From Lachnospira sp. UBA3212 (GTDB lineage: Bacteria > Bacillota > Clostridia > Lachnospirales > Lachnospiraceae): 64,000 nt of DNA. Where the stretch lies: contig DEWK01000015.1 of NCBI GenBank assembly GCA_002363615.1, forward strand, positions 102,686 through 166,685, read 5' to 3'. Shown one piece after another: positions 27,247-36,124 of this stretch. The notes beneath the pieces are model-generated. The model did not search any database and was not told the DNA's origin. It saw only the letters and a list, made by a program, of their open reading frames with translations. The translations under genes were made by a program, and so were the position numbers. Each line of letters begins with the position of its first letter. Positions within the stretch are counted from its first letter, which is position 1.

Positions 27247-27777
27247 ATGATTAAACCGGAATATATGCGTATATGGAAGATAGTAGGACATATAACCCTT
27301 GGTATTTATATTGGAATCATGGTTTATTTTCTCTTTCTTGCAGATATGTTTCACCGTGGAGAAATCGCTAGTAGTTATCGTTACAATCTGGTTCCATTTC
27401 AGGAAATTCGTCGCATGCCCGTACTTTTTAAGTATCTGGGATTTTGGCCGGCATTTATTAATATATTCGGAAATGTAATTGTTTTTATTCCCTTGGGTTT
27501 CTTCTTGCCATTTTTGGTAAGGAAGTTGCGTAAGTGGTATGCCACCGCCCTTCTTTGTTTTGAATTGACCTTTATTGTGGAAATTATTCAGTTGATTACC
27601 AAGGTGGGCGTGTGCGATGTAGATGATATGATCTTGAATCTTCTGGGAGGGATCATAGGTTATGTTATTTTTTGCCTGATCTTTCGAGTATATGTGCGTC
27701 ACCAGTTAAAGGTTCGCAGACAGGAACGGGAAGAAGCAAAAAAAGAGAGTTTAGCGTTGAAGGGAAAACAGGAGTAA
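27247..27777 (+). CDS. VanZ family membrane protein
   Basis: 176 residues with four to five membrane helices and the VanZ-family pattern (NLVPFQEI, NIFGNVIVFIPLGFFLP, DVDDMILNLLGGIIGY). VanZ itself raises teicoplanin tolerance, but most family members, as here, lie away from resistance clusters and have no known role. The stop overlaps the start of the next small membrane gene by one base. Confidence 0.85.
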   Translation: MIKPEYMRIWKIVGHITLGIYIGIMVYFLFLADMFHRGEIASSYRYNLVPFQEIRRMPVLFKYLGFWPAFINIFGNVIVFIPLGFFLPFLVRKLRKWYATALLCFELTFIVEIIQLITKVGVCDVDDMILNLLGGIIGYVIFCLIFRVYVRHQLKVRRQEREEAKKESLALKGKQE

Positions 27778-28097
27778 TGGTAAGGAGAAAACGAAGACCC
27801 CATAGTCTTTTTAATAAAAAGAATAGTAAACAAGGAAGAATTTCTTTTGTACTGGCTTTATTGTCCCTGGTCTGCTTTGTCGCAGCAGTCGCCTATTCCT
27901 TTGTAAAATCAGGAAAAGGTGGAGGAGTGACAGGCTGGCTTGGGGCCCTGTCTTTGGTGCTTTCCTTAGGGGGATTTATCGTAGGGCTTACCGGTTTTTC
28001 CGATCGAGACAAGGACCTGTTCTACAGTTGGTTAGGAAGCATCTTAAATGCTGTAATATGGTTGATGTATGCGGGTATGTATCTGGCATATTTGTAA
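27777..28097 (+). CDS. Small membrane protein of unknown function
   Basis: 106 residues with a basic N-terminus (VRRKRRPHS) and three hydrophobic segments (about 22-44, 50-70, 80-106). I chose ATG 27777 because it overlaps the VanZ stop (TAATG) and avoids a frame that runs into the VanZ gene. Translation is likely coupled. No motif recognised. Confidence 0.75.
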   Translation: MVRRKRRPHSLFNKKNSKQGRISFVLALLSLVCFVAAVAYSFVKSGKGGGVTGWLGALSLVLSLGGFIVGLTGFSDRDKDLFYSWLGSILNAVIWLMYAGMYLAYL

Positions 28098-28126
28098 AGA
28101 GGAGAGTAAGGTAAGGAGGATGATCG

Positions 28127-30196
28127 ATGGTTCAGGAAGAATTAAAGGAACGTTATGACTTGGCCTATGGCCGGCTTGTTGAAATGATAGAAGAACCTAA
28201 GAAGGGAGCTGCAGGAGACTACTTTACTCTTGCGGCTTCCTTTCTTGTGTCTATACAGGAACTTTTAGAACATGTAGAAGAGAAATTTTGGACAAAATGG
28301 GACTTGGCAAGGATTCAGAAATATTACGATTCTTTGTATAGACCGATCCTGTCAGAACATTATGAGGCGTCCTATATGAATCCGGCTTATGCGTCATCAA
28401 AACTGGGCTTGGAACTTGGACGCAAATTCTCATTTGTGGCGGCAGAGTGCATGATGGCCATTCCTTATGCTTTTGAGGGAAGGTTGGAAGAAATCACTGC
28501 CATGATGGAACTTATGTTGGAACTTTATGGAATCTATAACACCTATGTAGACACCGAGGAGGAAGAACTTTTAGACAAGGAAATCTTTGAGGCTATCTAC
28601 TGGTATGTAAGCGATTACTGTGATGTTACCGTACAAAATCGAATTCGAGAACAAGTAGATCCTAGTTTGGATTTTGCCACAAAGATTGTAATGGAAAGCG
28701 ATTTAACGGATCTTCGATACCTGTATGCTTACGGAGAATACATTGGCGACAATGAGCTGGAAACGGCGGCCTTTCTCCAAAGTCTTCCAAAAAAAGAAAT
28801 TCAAAAAATGGCAAAAGCCTATACGGAGGGCTATTATAAGGGTTTTGAACTTACGGGTAAGGACATTTCCATTAAGAAGTTCGTGAATATTCGTTATTCC
28901 CTTGGATTTGAACGAATGATCAAAGAAGCGGTGGAACTTTTTGGAAAAATGGGGCTTTCCCCTGTGATTTTCCGTGGAAAATGTTCGGCAGCCAATCGGC
29001 CGGCGGGAGAATATTCGGGCTATATAGCCTGTGATTATAACAAGCAATTTACGGCGGATCATCGGTTTGATAAGGCACTTTTCTTTGATGGAGACTTTGT
29101 GGAACGAAAATTAGGGGTTATGAAAAATGCCTATGAAACCTATAAAAAAGAGGCAAACCTTTTAGGTGGGCCGGCAGTAATCGAGGTTTTTGGGGAAGAA
29201 GGCTTTACCCCAAAGATAAAAAAAGAAAATTATCAGTTAAGCGAATCTCAGCAGAAGTTATGGCTTTCTTACCAGAAAAATGTGATGGAACTAAGTGACG
29301 CATATATTCATAGGGATCAAAGGAGTTTTACCATTATTGCCTTTCCGATTCCTGAGATTGGACCTGATTTCCCTGAGATTTTCAAAGAAACCATTCTGGT
29401 TAACAGTTTGAATCAGGAGGACTATCAAAAGGCCCAGCAGGTGATGATCGACTTATTTGATCGGGGCGCTTATGCCTTGGTAAAGGGAGAGGGAAAGAAT
29501 CAGACGGATATGAGGGTGGAACTATATCCTATTAAGGAAGGGGAAACCCGCTTTGAAAACTGCCTGGCAGACGTAAATATTCCTTTAGGGGAAGTCTTTA
29601 CCTCACCGGTTTTAAACAATACCCGGGGAGTCATTCATGTAAGCAAGGTATTTCTTTATGGAACCTGCTATGAGGACTTAACCCTTACCATAGAGGATGG
29701 CATGGTTAAGAACTATTCCTGCAAGAACTTTTCAAATGATGAGGATGGAAAGAAATTAATTCAGGAGAACCTGCTCTTTCACCATCCAAGTCTTCCTTTG
29801 GGAGAATTTGCCATTGGTACCAACACCAGGGCCTATGTTATGGCAAAAAAATATAAGATTTCAGACCGGCTTCCGATTTTGATCATGGAAAAAACAGGGC
29901 CTCATTTTGCTATTGGAGATACCTGTTACTCTTATGAAGAAGAACTGGAGACATTTAATCCGGATGGCAAGAAAATCGTGGCCAGGGAAAATGAGATTTC
30001 AAAGAAGAGAAAGACTGATCCGGGACAGGCTTACTTTGGTTGTCATACGGACATTACCATTCCTTACAATGAAATTGCTAAAATCTCAGTGGTGATGAAG
30101 GATGGCAGCGAAGAGGCAATCATTGAACACGGGCGATTTGTATTAAAAGGAACCGAGTTTTTAAATGAGGTCTTAGACGAAGAAGCAGATAGTTAA
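28127..30196 (+). CDS. M29-type aminopeptidase with long N-terminal extension
   Basis: 689 residues. The C-terminal half looks like an M29 (AmpS/AmpT) metallo-aminopeptidase. Candidate metal ligands in the right order are Glu489 (LGEVFTSP), Glu560 (LGEFAIGTN), His593 (KTGPHFAIGD) and the His640-X-Asp642 pair (CHTDIT). The first 350 or so residues are helical and unlike the usual 410-residue M29 enzymes. No signal peptide, so probably cytoplasmic peptide turnover. AAGGAGG lies seven bases before the ATG. Confidence 0.75.
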   Translation: MVQEELKERYDLAYGRLVEMIEEPKKGAAGDYFTLAASFLVSIQELLEHVEEKFWTKWDLARIQKYYDSLYRPILSEHYEASYMNPAYASSKLGLELGRKFSFVAAECMMAIPYAFEGRLEEITAMMELMLELYGIYNTYVDTEEEELLDKEIFEAIYWYVSDYCDVTVQNRIREQVDPSLDFATKIVMESDLTDLRYLYAYGEYIGDNELETAAFLQSLPKKEIQKMAKAYTEGYYKGFELTGKDISIKKFVNIRYSLGFERMIKEAVELFGKMGLSPVIFRGKCSAANRPAGEYSGYIACDYNKQFTADHRFDKALFFDGDFVERKLGVMKNAYETYKKEANLLGGPAVIEVFGEEGFTPKIKKENYQLSESQQKLWLSYQKNVMELSDAYIHRDQRSFTIIAFPIPEIGPDFPEIFKETILVNSLNQEDYQKAQQVMIDLFDRGAYALVKGEGKNQTDMRVELYPIKEGETRFENCLADVNIPLGEVFTSPVLNNTRGVIHVSKVFLYGTCYEDLTLTIEDGMVKNYSCKNFSNDEDGKKLIQENLLFHHPSLPLGEFAIGTNTRAYVMAKKYKISDRLPILIMEKTGPHFAIGDTCYSYEEELETFNPDGKKIVARENEISKKRKTDPGQAYFGCHTDITIPYNEIAKISVVMKDGSEEAIIEHGRFVLKGTEFLNEVLDEEADS

Positions 30197-30203
30197 GAAA
30201 CGA

Positions 30204-30232
30204 TTGACGAACAAGGCATTTTTGGTTATTAT
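30204..30232 (+). promoter_or_regulatory. Promoter of the pur operon
   Basis: TTGACG (-35) and TATTAT (-10) are spaced by 17 bases. The leader of about 95 bases contains an imperfect 12-base stem (TCTGAAAGTGGG with CCCTTTTTCAGA, about 30251-30284) without a T-run after it. No purine riboswitch core was seen. Confidence 0.65.
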
Positions 30233-30334
30233 TATAGGATAATGTGTATGTCTGAAAGTGGGTGATTTTGTCCCTTTTTCAGATGACGAATTCAAATAAA
30301 GAAAATATTTTTTATTCAGGAAAGTGAGGACATT

Positions 30335-30841
30335 ATGGCAAAAGTTGGTATTGTTATGGGTAGTGATTCGGATATGCCTGTTATGGCAAAGGCAGCCGCA
30401 ATCCTTGATGAACTTGGAGTAAGCTATGAGATGAATATTATCTCTGCCCACCGTGAACCAGAGGAATTCTTCCAGTATGCAAATCAGGCAGAGGAGAAGG
30501 GATATAAGGTTATTATTGCAGGTGCAGGAATGGCAGCTCATCTTCCGGGTATGTGCGCAGCAATCTTCCCTATGCCAGTCATTGGAATTCCTATGCATAC
30601 CACATCTTTGGGCGGTAGAGATTCTTTATATTCAATCGTTCAGATGCCTACCGGTATTCCGGTTGCAACCGTTGCAATTAATGGTGGCGCCAATGCAGGT
30701 ATTTTAGCAGCAAAGATTCTTGCTACCTCAGATCCTGAATTATTACAGAAGTTAAAGGATTACAAGAGTGGCTTAAAGGATGCTGTTGTAGCAAAGGATC
30801 AGAAGTTACAGGAAGTTGGATATAAGAACTATACCAAGTAA
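30335..30841 (+). CDS. purE: N5-carboxyaminoimidazole ribonucleotide mutase
   Basis: Purine synthesis step that gives CAIR. 168 residues, with the signatures MGSDSDMPVM, ISAHREPEE and AGAGMAAHLPGM, which match class I PurE (the enzyme that normally partners with PurK). No purK lies in this window. First gene of purE-purM-purN-purD. Confidence 0.95.
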   Translation: MAKVGIVMGSDSDMPVMAKAAAILDELGVSYEMNIISAHREPEEFFQYANQAEEKGYKVIIAGAGMAAHLPGMCAAIFPMPVIGIPMHTTSLGGRDSLYSIVQMPTGIPVATVAINGGANAGILAAKILATSDPELLQKLKDYKSGLKDAVVAKDQKLQEVGYKNYTK

Positions 30842-30859
30842 TAGTGAAGGAGAATGAAT

Positions 30860-31885
30860 ATGGATTATAAGAAGGCCGGAGTTGATATTGAAGCAGGATA
30901 TGAGTCGGTAAAGCTCATGAAGAAGTATGTAGAAGGAACCAAGAGACCAGAAGTATTAGGTGGGATTGGCGGATTTGCAGGAGCATTTAATCTTGCAAAA
31001 ATTAAGAACATGGATGATCCGGTACTCCTTTCAGGTACAGACGGATGCGGAACCAAGGTAAAGCTTGCGTTCTTAATGGATAAGCATGATACCATTGGTA
31101 TTGATGCGGTAGCCATGTGTGTGAATGATATTGCATGTTCTGGTGGAGAACCATTATTCTTCTTAGACTATATTGCTTGTGGTAAGAACTTCCCGGAAAA
31201 GATTGCTACTATCGTAAAGGGTGTAGCAGAGGGTTGTAAGCAGTCAGGTGCCGCTCTTGTAGGTGGGGAAACTGCTGAGCATCCGGGCTTAATGGAAGAG
31301 GATGAATATGATCTTGCCGGTTTTGCAGTAGGTGTAGTAGATCGCAAGGATTTAATTACCGGACAGGATATTAAACCAGGGGACCAGTTAATTGGTATTT
31401 CTTCAAGCGGTGTACATAGTAATGGTTTCTCTTTGGTAAGAAGTGTCTTTGAGATGACAAAGGAATCTTTAGATACCTACTATGAGGAACTTGGTATGAC
31501 TTTAGGAGAAGCTTTAATTGCACCAACCATTATCTATGTGAAGGCCCTTAAGTCTATTAAGGATGCCGGAGTAAAGGTAAAGGGATGCAGCCATATTACC
31601 GGTGGTGGATTCTATGAGAATATACCACGTATGCTTCCAGATGGCGTTCGTGCAGTAGTAAAGAAGGATAGTTATCCAATTCCTCCAATCTTCTCGCTTC
31701 TTCAGAAGACCGGAGAGATTGAAGAACATATGATGTATAATACCTTTAACATGGGTCTTGGTATGGTTATTGCAGTAGATCCTGCAGATGTAGATGCAAC
31801 CATGAAGGCAATTCAGGCAGCAGGAGAGAAGTGCTATCTTGTTGGTCAGGTTGAAGCAGGAGAGAAGGAAGCAGTAGTATGTTAA
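30860..31885 (+). CDS. purM: Phosphoribosylformylglycinamidine cyclo-ligase (AIR synthetase)
   Basis: Closes the imidazole ring using ATP to make AIR. About 341 residues, starting MDYKKAGVDIEAGYE. I prefer ATG 30860, eight bases after GAAGGAG, over ATG 30854. Family motifs include SGTDGCGTKVKLA and GGETAEHPG. The stop overlaps purN by seven bases. Confidence 0.95.
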   Translation: MDYKKAGVDIEAGYESVKLMKKYVEGTKRPEVLGGIGGFAGAFNLAKIKNMDDPVLLSGTDGCGTKVKLAFLMDKHDTIGIDAVAMCVNDIACSGGEPLFFLDYIACGKNFPEKIATIVKGVAEGCKQSGAALVGGETAEHPGLMEEDEYDLAGFAVGVVDRKDLITGQDIKPGDQLIGISSSGVHSNGFSLVRSVFEMTKESLDTYYEELGMTLGEALIAPTIIYVKALKSIKDAGVKVKGCSHITGGGFYENIPRMLPDGVRAVVKKDSYPIPPIFSLLQKTGEIEEHMMYNTFNMGLGMVIAVDPADVDATMKAIQAAGEKCYLVGQVEAGEKEAVVC

Positions 31886-32502
31886 GAGTCGTTGTACTGG
31901 TATCCGGTGGTGGAACCAATCTTCAGGCTATTATTGATAGCCTTGCGGAAGGTAAGATTACCAATGCTGAAATCGTTGGAGTGATTAGTAATAATCATGG
32001 AGTAAAGTCCTTGGACCGAGCAGAAAAAGCGGGAATTGATGCTAAGGTAATCTCGGCGAAGGATTTTGAAAACAGAGAAGACTTCAATCAGGCATATCTT
32101 GCAGGGATTGATGCGTATGAGCCAGACCTTATTGTTCTGGCAGGCTGTTTGGTCGTCCTTCCTAAGGAATTAGTAAGGAAATATGCCAATCGAATCATCA
32201 ATGTACATCCGGCCCTGATTCCAAGCTTCTGTGGTAAGGGATTTTATGGTTTAAAGCCACATGAGGCGGCAATTGAGCGTGGTGTACGAGTAACCGGTGC
32301 CACCGTTCATTTTGTAGATGAAGGAACAGACACCGGACCGATCATTTACCAGAAGGCGGTAGATATTTTAGATGATGATACTCCTGAGGTATTACAGAAA
32401 AGAGTAATGGAACAGGCAGAGTGGAAGCTTCTTCCACAGGCTATTGATGATATTGCCAATGACCGTTTAAAGATTGTTGGACATAGAGTACTTCACAAAT
32501 AG
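31879..32502 (+). CDS. purN: Phosphoribosylglycinamide formyltransferase
   Basis: Transfers a formyl group from 10-formyl-THF to GAR. 207 residues. Motifs are VSGGGTNLQAI at the N-terminus, NVHPALIPSFCGKGFYG with the catalytic His, and VHFVDEGTDTGPI. It overlaps purM by seven bases, so translation is coupled; purD follows after 12 bases. Confidence 0.95.
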   Translation: MLRVVVLVSGGGTNLQAIIDSLAEGKITNAEIVGVISNNHGVKSLDRAEKAGIDAKVISAKDFENREDFNQAYLAGIDAYEPDLIVLAGCLVVLPKELVRKYANRIINVHPALIPSFCGKGFYGLKPHEAAIERGVRVTGATVHFVDEGTDTGPIIYQKAVDILDDDTPEVLQKRVMEQAEWKLLPQAIDDIANDRLKIVGHRVLHK

Positions 32503-32514
32503 AAAGGGAATGTT

Positions 32515-33786
32515 ATGAAGGTTTTAATCGTTGGAAGTGGTGGTAGAGAACATGCCATTGCTTATAAGGTCGCAAAGAGTCCTAAGGTAGATAAAATTTA
32601 CTGCGCACCTGGCAATGCAGGGATCGCTGAACTTGCCGAGTGTGTTGACATTAAGGCAATGGAATTTGATAAGTTAGTGGCATTTGCTAAGGAAAAAGAG
32701 ATTGACCTTACCATTATTGGTATGGATGATCCTTTGGTTGGCGGTGTGGTAGATGTCTTTGAGAAGGAAGGTCTTCGAGTATTTGGTCCTAGAAAGAATG
32801 CTGCAATTCTTGAAGGTTCCAAAGCTTTCTCTAAGGACTTAATGAAAAAGTACAAGATTCCTACCGCGGCTTATGAGACATTTACAGATCCACAGAAGGC
32901 CATTGAGTATCTTGAAACTGCTCCGATTCCGGTTGTCTTAAAGGCAGACGGTCTTGCTCTTGGTAAGGGTGTTTTGATTTGCCAGACCAGAGAAGAGGCC
33001 ATCGAAGGCGTTAAGACCTTGATGTTAGATAAGAAGTTTGGTAGTGCAGGTAATACCATTGTAGTAGAGGAGTTTATGACAGGACGTGAGGTTTCTGTAC
33101 TTTCTTACGTAGATGGTAAGACTGTTAAGATTATGAGTTCAGCTCAGGATTACAAGCGTGCCAAGGATGGAGATCAGGGATTAAATACTGGTGGTATGGG
33201 TAACTTTTCACCTAGTCCCTTCTATACAGAAGAAGTAGATCGTTTCTGTAAGGAAAACATTTACCAGAGAACCGTTGACGCTATGGCGGCAGAGGGCAGG
33301 CCATTTAAGGGAGTTATTTTCTTTGGTTTAATGCTTACCCCGGAGGGTCCAAAGGTTTTAGAATATAATGCTCGTTTTGGAGATCCGGAAGCTCAGGTAG
33401 TACTTCCTCGTATGAAGACAGATATTATTGATGTCTTTGAGGCTTGTATTGACGGAACCTTAGATCAGGTTGAATTAGAGTTTGAGGATAATGCTTGTGT
33501 TTGTGTCGTTCTTGCATCAGATGGTTATCCACTTTCTTACGAGAAGGGATTCCCAATTGAGGGGCTGGATTCCTTTAAGGATAAGGATGATTATTTTGTT
33601 TTCCATGCGGGTACTGCATGGAAGGATGGCAAGGTTGTAACAAATGGTGGACGAGTTCTTGGTATTACAGCAACCGGTAAGGATCTGAAAGAGGCAAGAG
33701 CCAAGGCCTACGAAGCAACAGAGTGGGTATCCTTTGATAATAAGTATATGAGACATGATATTGGTAAGGCGATTGATGAGGCCTAA
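32515..33786 (+). CDS. purD: Phosphoribosylamine-glycine ligase (GAR synthetase)
   Basis: ATP-grasp ligase joining glycine to phosphoribosylamine. 423 residues. Motifs include VGSGGREHAI at the N-terminus, VLKADGLALGKGV in the ATP-grasp region and LEYNARFGDPEAQV at the metal site. Last purine gene of the cluster; the next gene begins 20 bases later. Confidence 0.96.
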   Translation: MKVLIVGSGGREHAIAYKVAKSPKVDKIYCAPGNAGIAELAECVDIKAMEFDKLVAFAKEKEIDLTIIGMDDPLVGGVVDVFEKEGLRVFGPRKNAAILEGSKAFSKDLMKKYKIPTAAYETFTDPQKAIEYLETAPIPVVLKADGLALGKGVLICQTREEAIEGVKTLMLDKKFGSAGNTIVVEEFMTGREVSVLSYVDGKTVKIMSSAQDYKRAKDGDQGLNTGGMGNFSPSPFYTEEVDRFCKENIYQRTVDAMAAEGRPFKGVIFFGLMLTPEGPKVLEYNARFGDPEAQVVLPRMKTDIIDVFEACIDGTLDQVELEFEDNACVCVVLASDGYPLSYEKGFPIEGLDSFKDKDDYFVFHAGTAWKDGKVVTNGGRVLGITATGKDLKEARAKAYEATEWVSFDNKYMRHDIGKAIDEA

Positions 33787-33806
33787 ATATCAGGAGGTTT
33801 TAACAA

Positions 33807-35621
33807 ATGAAAAGATTATCTAAGATGGGAAGGTTTAGTTCTCTTTTGGGACTAACAATTCTTGCATGTCTTATGTGCCTGTTCCTGTCTACGAAGGCAT
33901 ATGCAGCAAGTTCTTCCTTAACCGATTTAAAGGTTTATGGAGTATTAAGTGATGGTAATTTAGAGGAGTTAACTCTTACACCAGAGTTCTCTTCGGATGT
34001 ATTAAAGTATGAGGCAATTGCCCCTTATGGAACCACAAAGATTCAGATTAAGGGAACCACGGAAGAGGTAAATGCCACAACGGTTGAGAACTGGACAGAC
34101 ATGGATCCGGGAGACAATACCTCTTGGCTTCGAGTTACCGCAACCGATGGGACTCACACAGATTACTATGTGTATACCCATGTTATGCTGGAAGGCGAGA
34201 CAACCACTCCTTCAGAGGAGGAAACAGAGGAAGAGAGCACCGCAGAAGGGGAAAGCACCGCAGAAGGAGAAACCCAGGCAGCTGTCACTCCGGGTAGTTT
34301 AGATGTTATTATTAATGGCAAGGAGATGACGGTAGCAGCTACCATTCCTGAAACTGCTAGTATTCCGAATGGTTTTACCAAGGAATCCTATGATTTTGAA
34401 GGAGTAACCGTAGAATGTATTAAGTCTATTGATACCAAGATGGTTGCTCTTTATGCAGAAGGATCCAACCGTGGATACTTTTATGCTTACAATAGTACGG
34501 ATCAGGTATTTTCAAAGCTTCTTACTTCTACCGTGGTAGAAGGTCGTTATACCTTTGGTGATGTAGGAACTAAGACAGATATGCCAAGTTCCTATCTTCC
34601 TACAGATATTAAGATTCGTAGAGCGACCATTCGTGCTTACACCTTAGGCAAGGGTTCTTCTTACTATCTTGTTTATGCTGTAGATTCAGAAGGTACCACT
34701 GCTTTGTATTCCTATAATGCGGCAGACAATACCCTGCAGTTATTTAATACGATTGATTACAATGATTCTGTAGGTGTTGCATCCAATGAGAATTACGATG
34801 CCCTTCAGGCAACTTATGACAAATATAAGGCTAAGACAGATAAAAATCTTATGAAGTTATATAAGATTATTGTGATCATTGGTTTGGGTCTTTTGGTATT
34901 CCTTTTTGTAACATTTCATTTGATTTTAAAGATCAAGGAATATAACAGCGCAGAATATGAGGGTCTTTATACAGCAGATACTGCCTTAGAGGATCGTCGC
35001 AGAAAGAAAGAAGAAAAGGCTGCAAAACGTGCTGCCAAGCGTGAGAAAAAGCGTGCCAAGTACGAGGACTATGAGGAAGATGGTTTCTTTGATGATGATT
35101 ACGATTATGAGGAAACCACAGATGGAGAATATGACGAGTTTGACGAGGATTATTCGAAACCAATCCAGGAGGAAGATGAGGAATATGATGATATCTTTGG
35201 AAATGATTCGGAAGAAGAGTTAGATATCGGAAGTATTCTTGCAGAGGCCAATGGGGTGAAGGAAGAAGAGGACTCAGAGATTCCGGATATGGATATGACT
35301 CAGAGAAACTTAAGTCCTAGTGAAAAGGCTCAGAAGGAAAAGGAAGATACCACATCGATTAAGGATATTATGGCTGCTGCAAAGCAGGCTTCTCCTGCAG
35401 AAGCAAAGGCTAGTCCAAAGACGGATGAAGATATCTTCGCGGATCTTAATATTGATTTAACGGATTCTATTTTAGCAGAGTTATCTGCTCAGTCTGCAAA
35501 GATAAATGCAGAACAGGGAAGTGGAGACATTGAACTTCCTGATTTGGAAACCGGAATGCTTCCAAAACTTGATCAGTATGACAAGGGAAGTTTAGATGAC
35601 GATTTCGATTTTTATAAGTAA
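33807..35621 (+). CDS. Membrane protein with cadherin-like ectodomain and acidic cytoplasmic tail
   Basis: 604 residues. A signal peptide (about 1-33, ending KAYA) precedes a cadherin-like beta-sandwich domain (SSLTDLKVYG, about 35-125) and a Glu/Thr-rich linker with a short STAEGE duplication. A further beta domain leads to one membrane helix (about 352-376). The last 220 residues face the cytoplasm: first Lys/Arg-rich (RRKKEEKAAKRAAKREKK), then very acidic. No catalytic motif seen. It starts 20 bases after purD with AGGAGG and may be on the pur transcript, ending at the terminator at 35624. Confidence 0.7.
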   Translation: MKRLSKMGRFSSLLGLTILACLMCLFLSTKAYAASSSLTDLKVYGVLSDGNLEELTLTPEFSSDVLKYEAIAPYGTTKIQIKGTTEEVNATTVENWTDMDPGDNTSWLRVTATDGTHTDYYVYTHVMLEGETTTPSEEETEEESTAEGESTAEGETQAAVTPGSLDVIINGKEMTVAATIPETASIPNGFTKESYDFEGVTVECIKSIDTKMVALYAEGSNRGYFYAYNSTDQVFSKLLTSTVVEGRYTFGDVGTKTDMPSSYLPTDIKIRRATIRAYTLGKGSSYYLVYAVDSEGTTALYSYNAADNTLQLFNTIDYNDSVGVASNENYDALQATYDKYKAKTDKNLMKLYKIIVIIGLGLLVFLFVTFHLILKIKEYNSAEYEGLYTADTALEDRRRKKEEKAAKRAAKREKKRAKYEDYEEDGFFDDDYDYEETTDGEYDEFDEDYSKPIQEEDEEYDDIFGNDSEEELDIGSILAEANGVKEEEDSEIPDMDMTQRNLSPSEKAQKEKEDTTSIKDIMAAAKQASPAEAKASPKTDEDIFADLNIDLTDSILAELSAQSAKINAEQGSGDIELPDLETGMLPKLDQYDKGSLDDDFDFYK

Positions 35622-35623
35622 AA

Positions 35624-35659
35624 GCAAGGCGGCTGACAGTTTGTCAGCTGCCTTTTTCT
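35624..35659 (+). terminator. Terminator after the 33807 gene
   Basis: The 12-base stem AGGCGGCTGACA/TGTCAGCTGCCT (one G-U pair) is followed by TTTTT. Confidence 0.88.
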
Positions 35660-35671
35660 ATGAGATTTTGT

Positions 35672-35700
35672 TCGACAAATCCTGGTCCCTATGTTATAGT
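35672..35700 (+). promoter_or_regulatory. Promoter of the GntR-clpC-radA operon
   Basis: TCGACA (-35) and TATAGT (-10) are spaced by 17 bases. Just downstream, AGTATAGAACATATAG is AT-rich and partly symmetric and could be where the GntR protein binds its own promoter. No CtsR heptamer repeat (GGTCAAA type) was seen. Confidence 0.6.
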
Positions 35701-35743
35701 AAGTATAGAACATATAGGATGTTGTCAGTAATGGAGGTGGCAG

Positions 35744-36124
35744 ATGTTTATTTCTATTGACTTTAATAGTGATGAAGCCATTTACATGCAACTGTGCGAC
35801 CAGATTATCCGTGCGATTGCGATTCAGGAACTTAGGGAGGGGGAGTCTCTTCCTTCTGTTCGGCAGATGGCAGATGAGATTGGTATTAATATGCATACGG
35901 TGAATAAGGCCTATGCAATTTTAAGGAAGGACGGTTTTTTGAAACTGGACCGTCGTAGTGGTGCCATGATTGCGATTGATTTAGATAAGATCAAGGCTCT
36001 ATCGGAATTGGATGAGAGTCTGAGACCTGTGATAGCCAGAGCAATCTGCAAGGATGTGTCGAAAGAGGAAGCCATTGCAATGGTGGAAAAAATTTACAAG
36101 GAATATGGAGGAAGTATAGATTGA
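35744..36124 (+). CDS. GntR family regulator, YtrA-like
   Basis: 126 residues: an N-terminal winged helix-turn-helix (SLPSVRQMADEIGINMHTVNKAY) and a short helical C-terminus, the size and layout of the YtrA subfamily, which lack a large ligand domain. Such regulators usually sit beside and repress ABC transporter operons. Here the stop overlaps the clpC start by four bases, so it is translationally coupled to a stress ATPase. The start has GGAGG upstream. It probably regulates this operon. Confidence 0.88.
   Translation: MFISIDFNSDEAIYMQLCDQIIRAIAIQELREGESLPSVRQMADEIGINMHTVNKAYAILRKDGFLKLDRRSGAMIAIDLDKIKALSELDESLRPVIARAICKDVSKEEAIAMVEKIYKEYGGSID

Noticed and set aside
27247..27777. Glycopeptide resistance genes (VanZ at 27247 and 50260, VanW at 52570)
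   Set aside because: Only the family names match. No vanHAX or VanRS-like cluster is present, and the genes lie in unrelated operons; these families are widespread in Clostridia.
35660..35743. CtsR operator before the clpC operon
   Set aside because: No tandem GGTCAAA-type heptamers found; the only symmetric sequence is a short AT-rich one.
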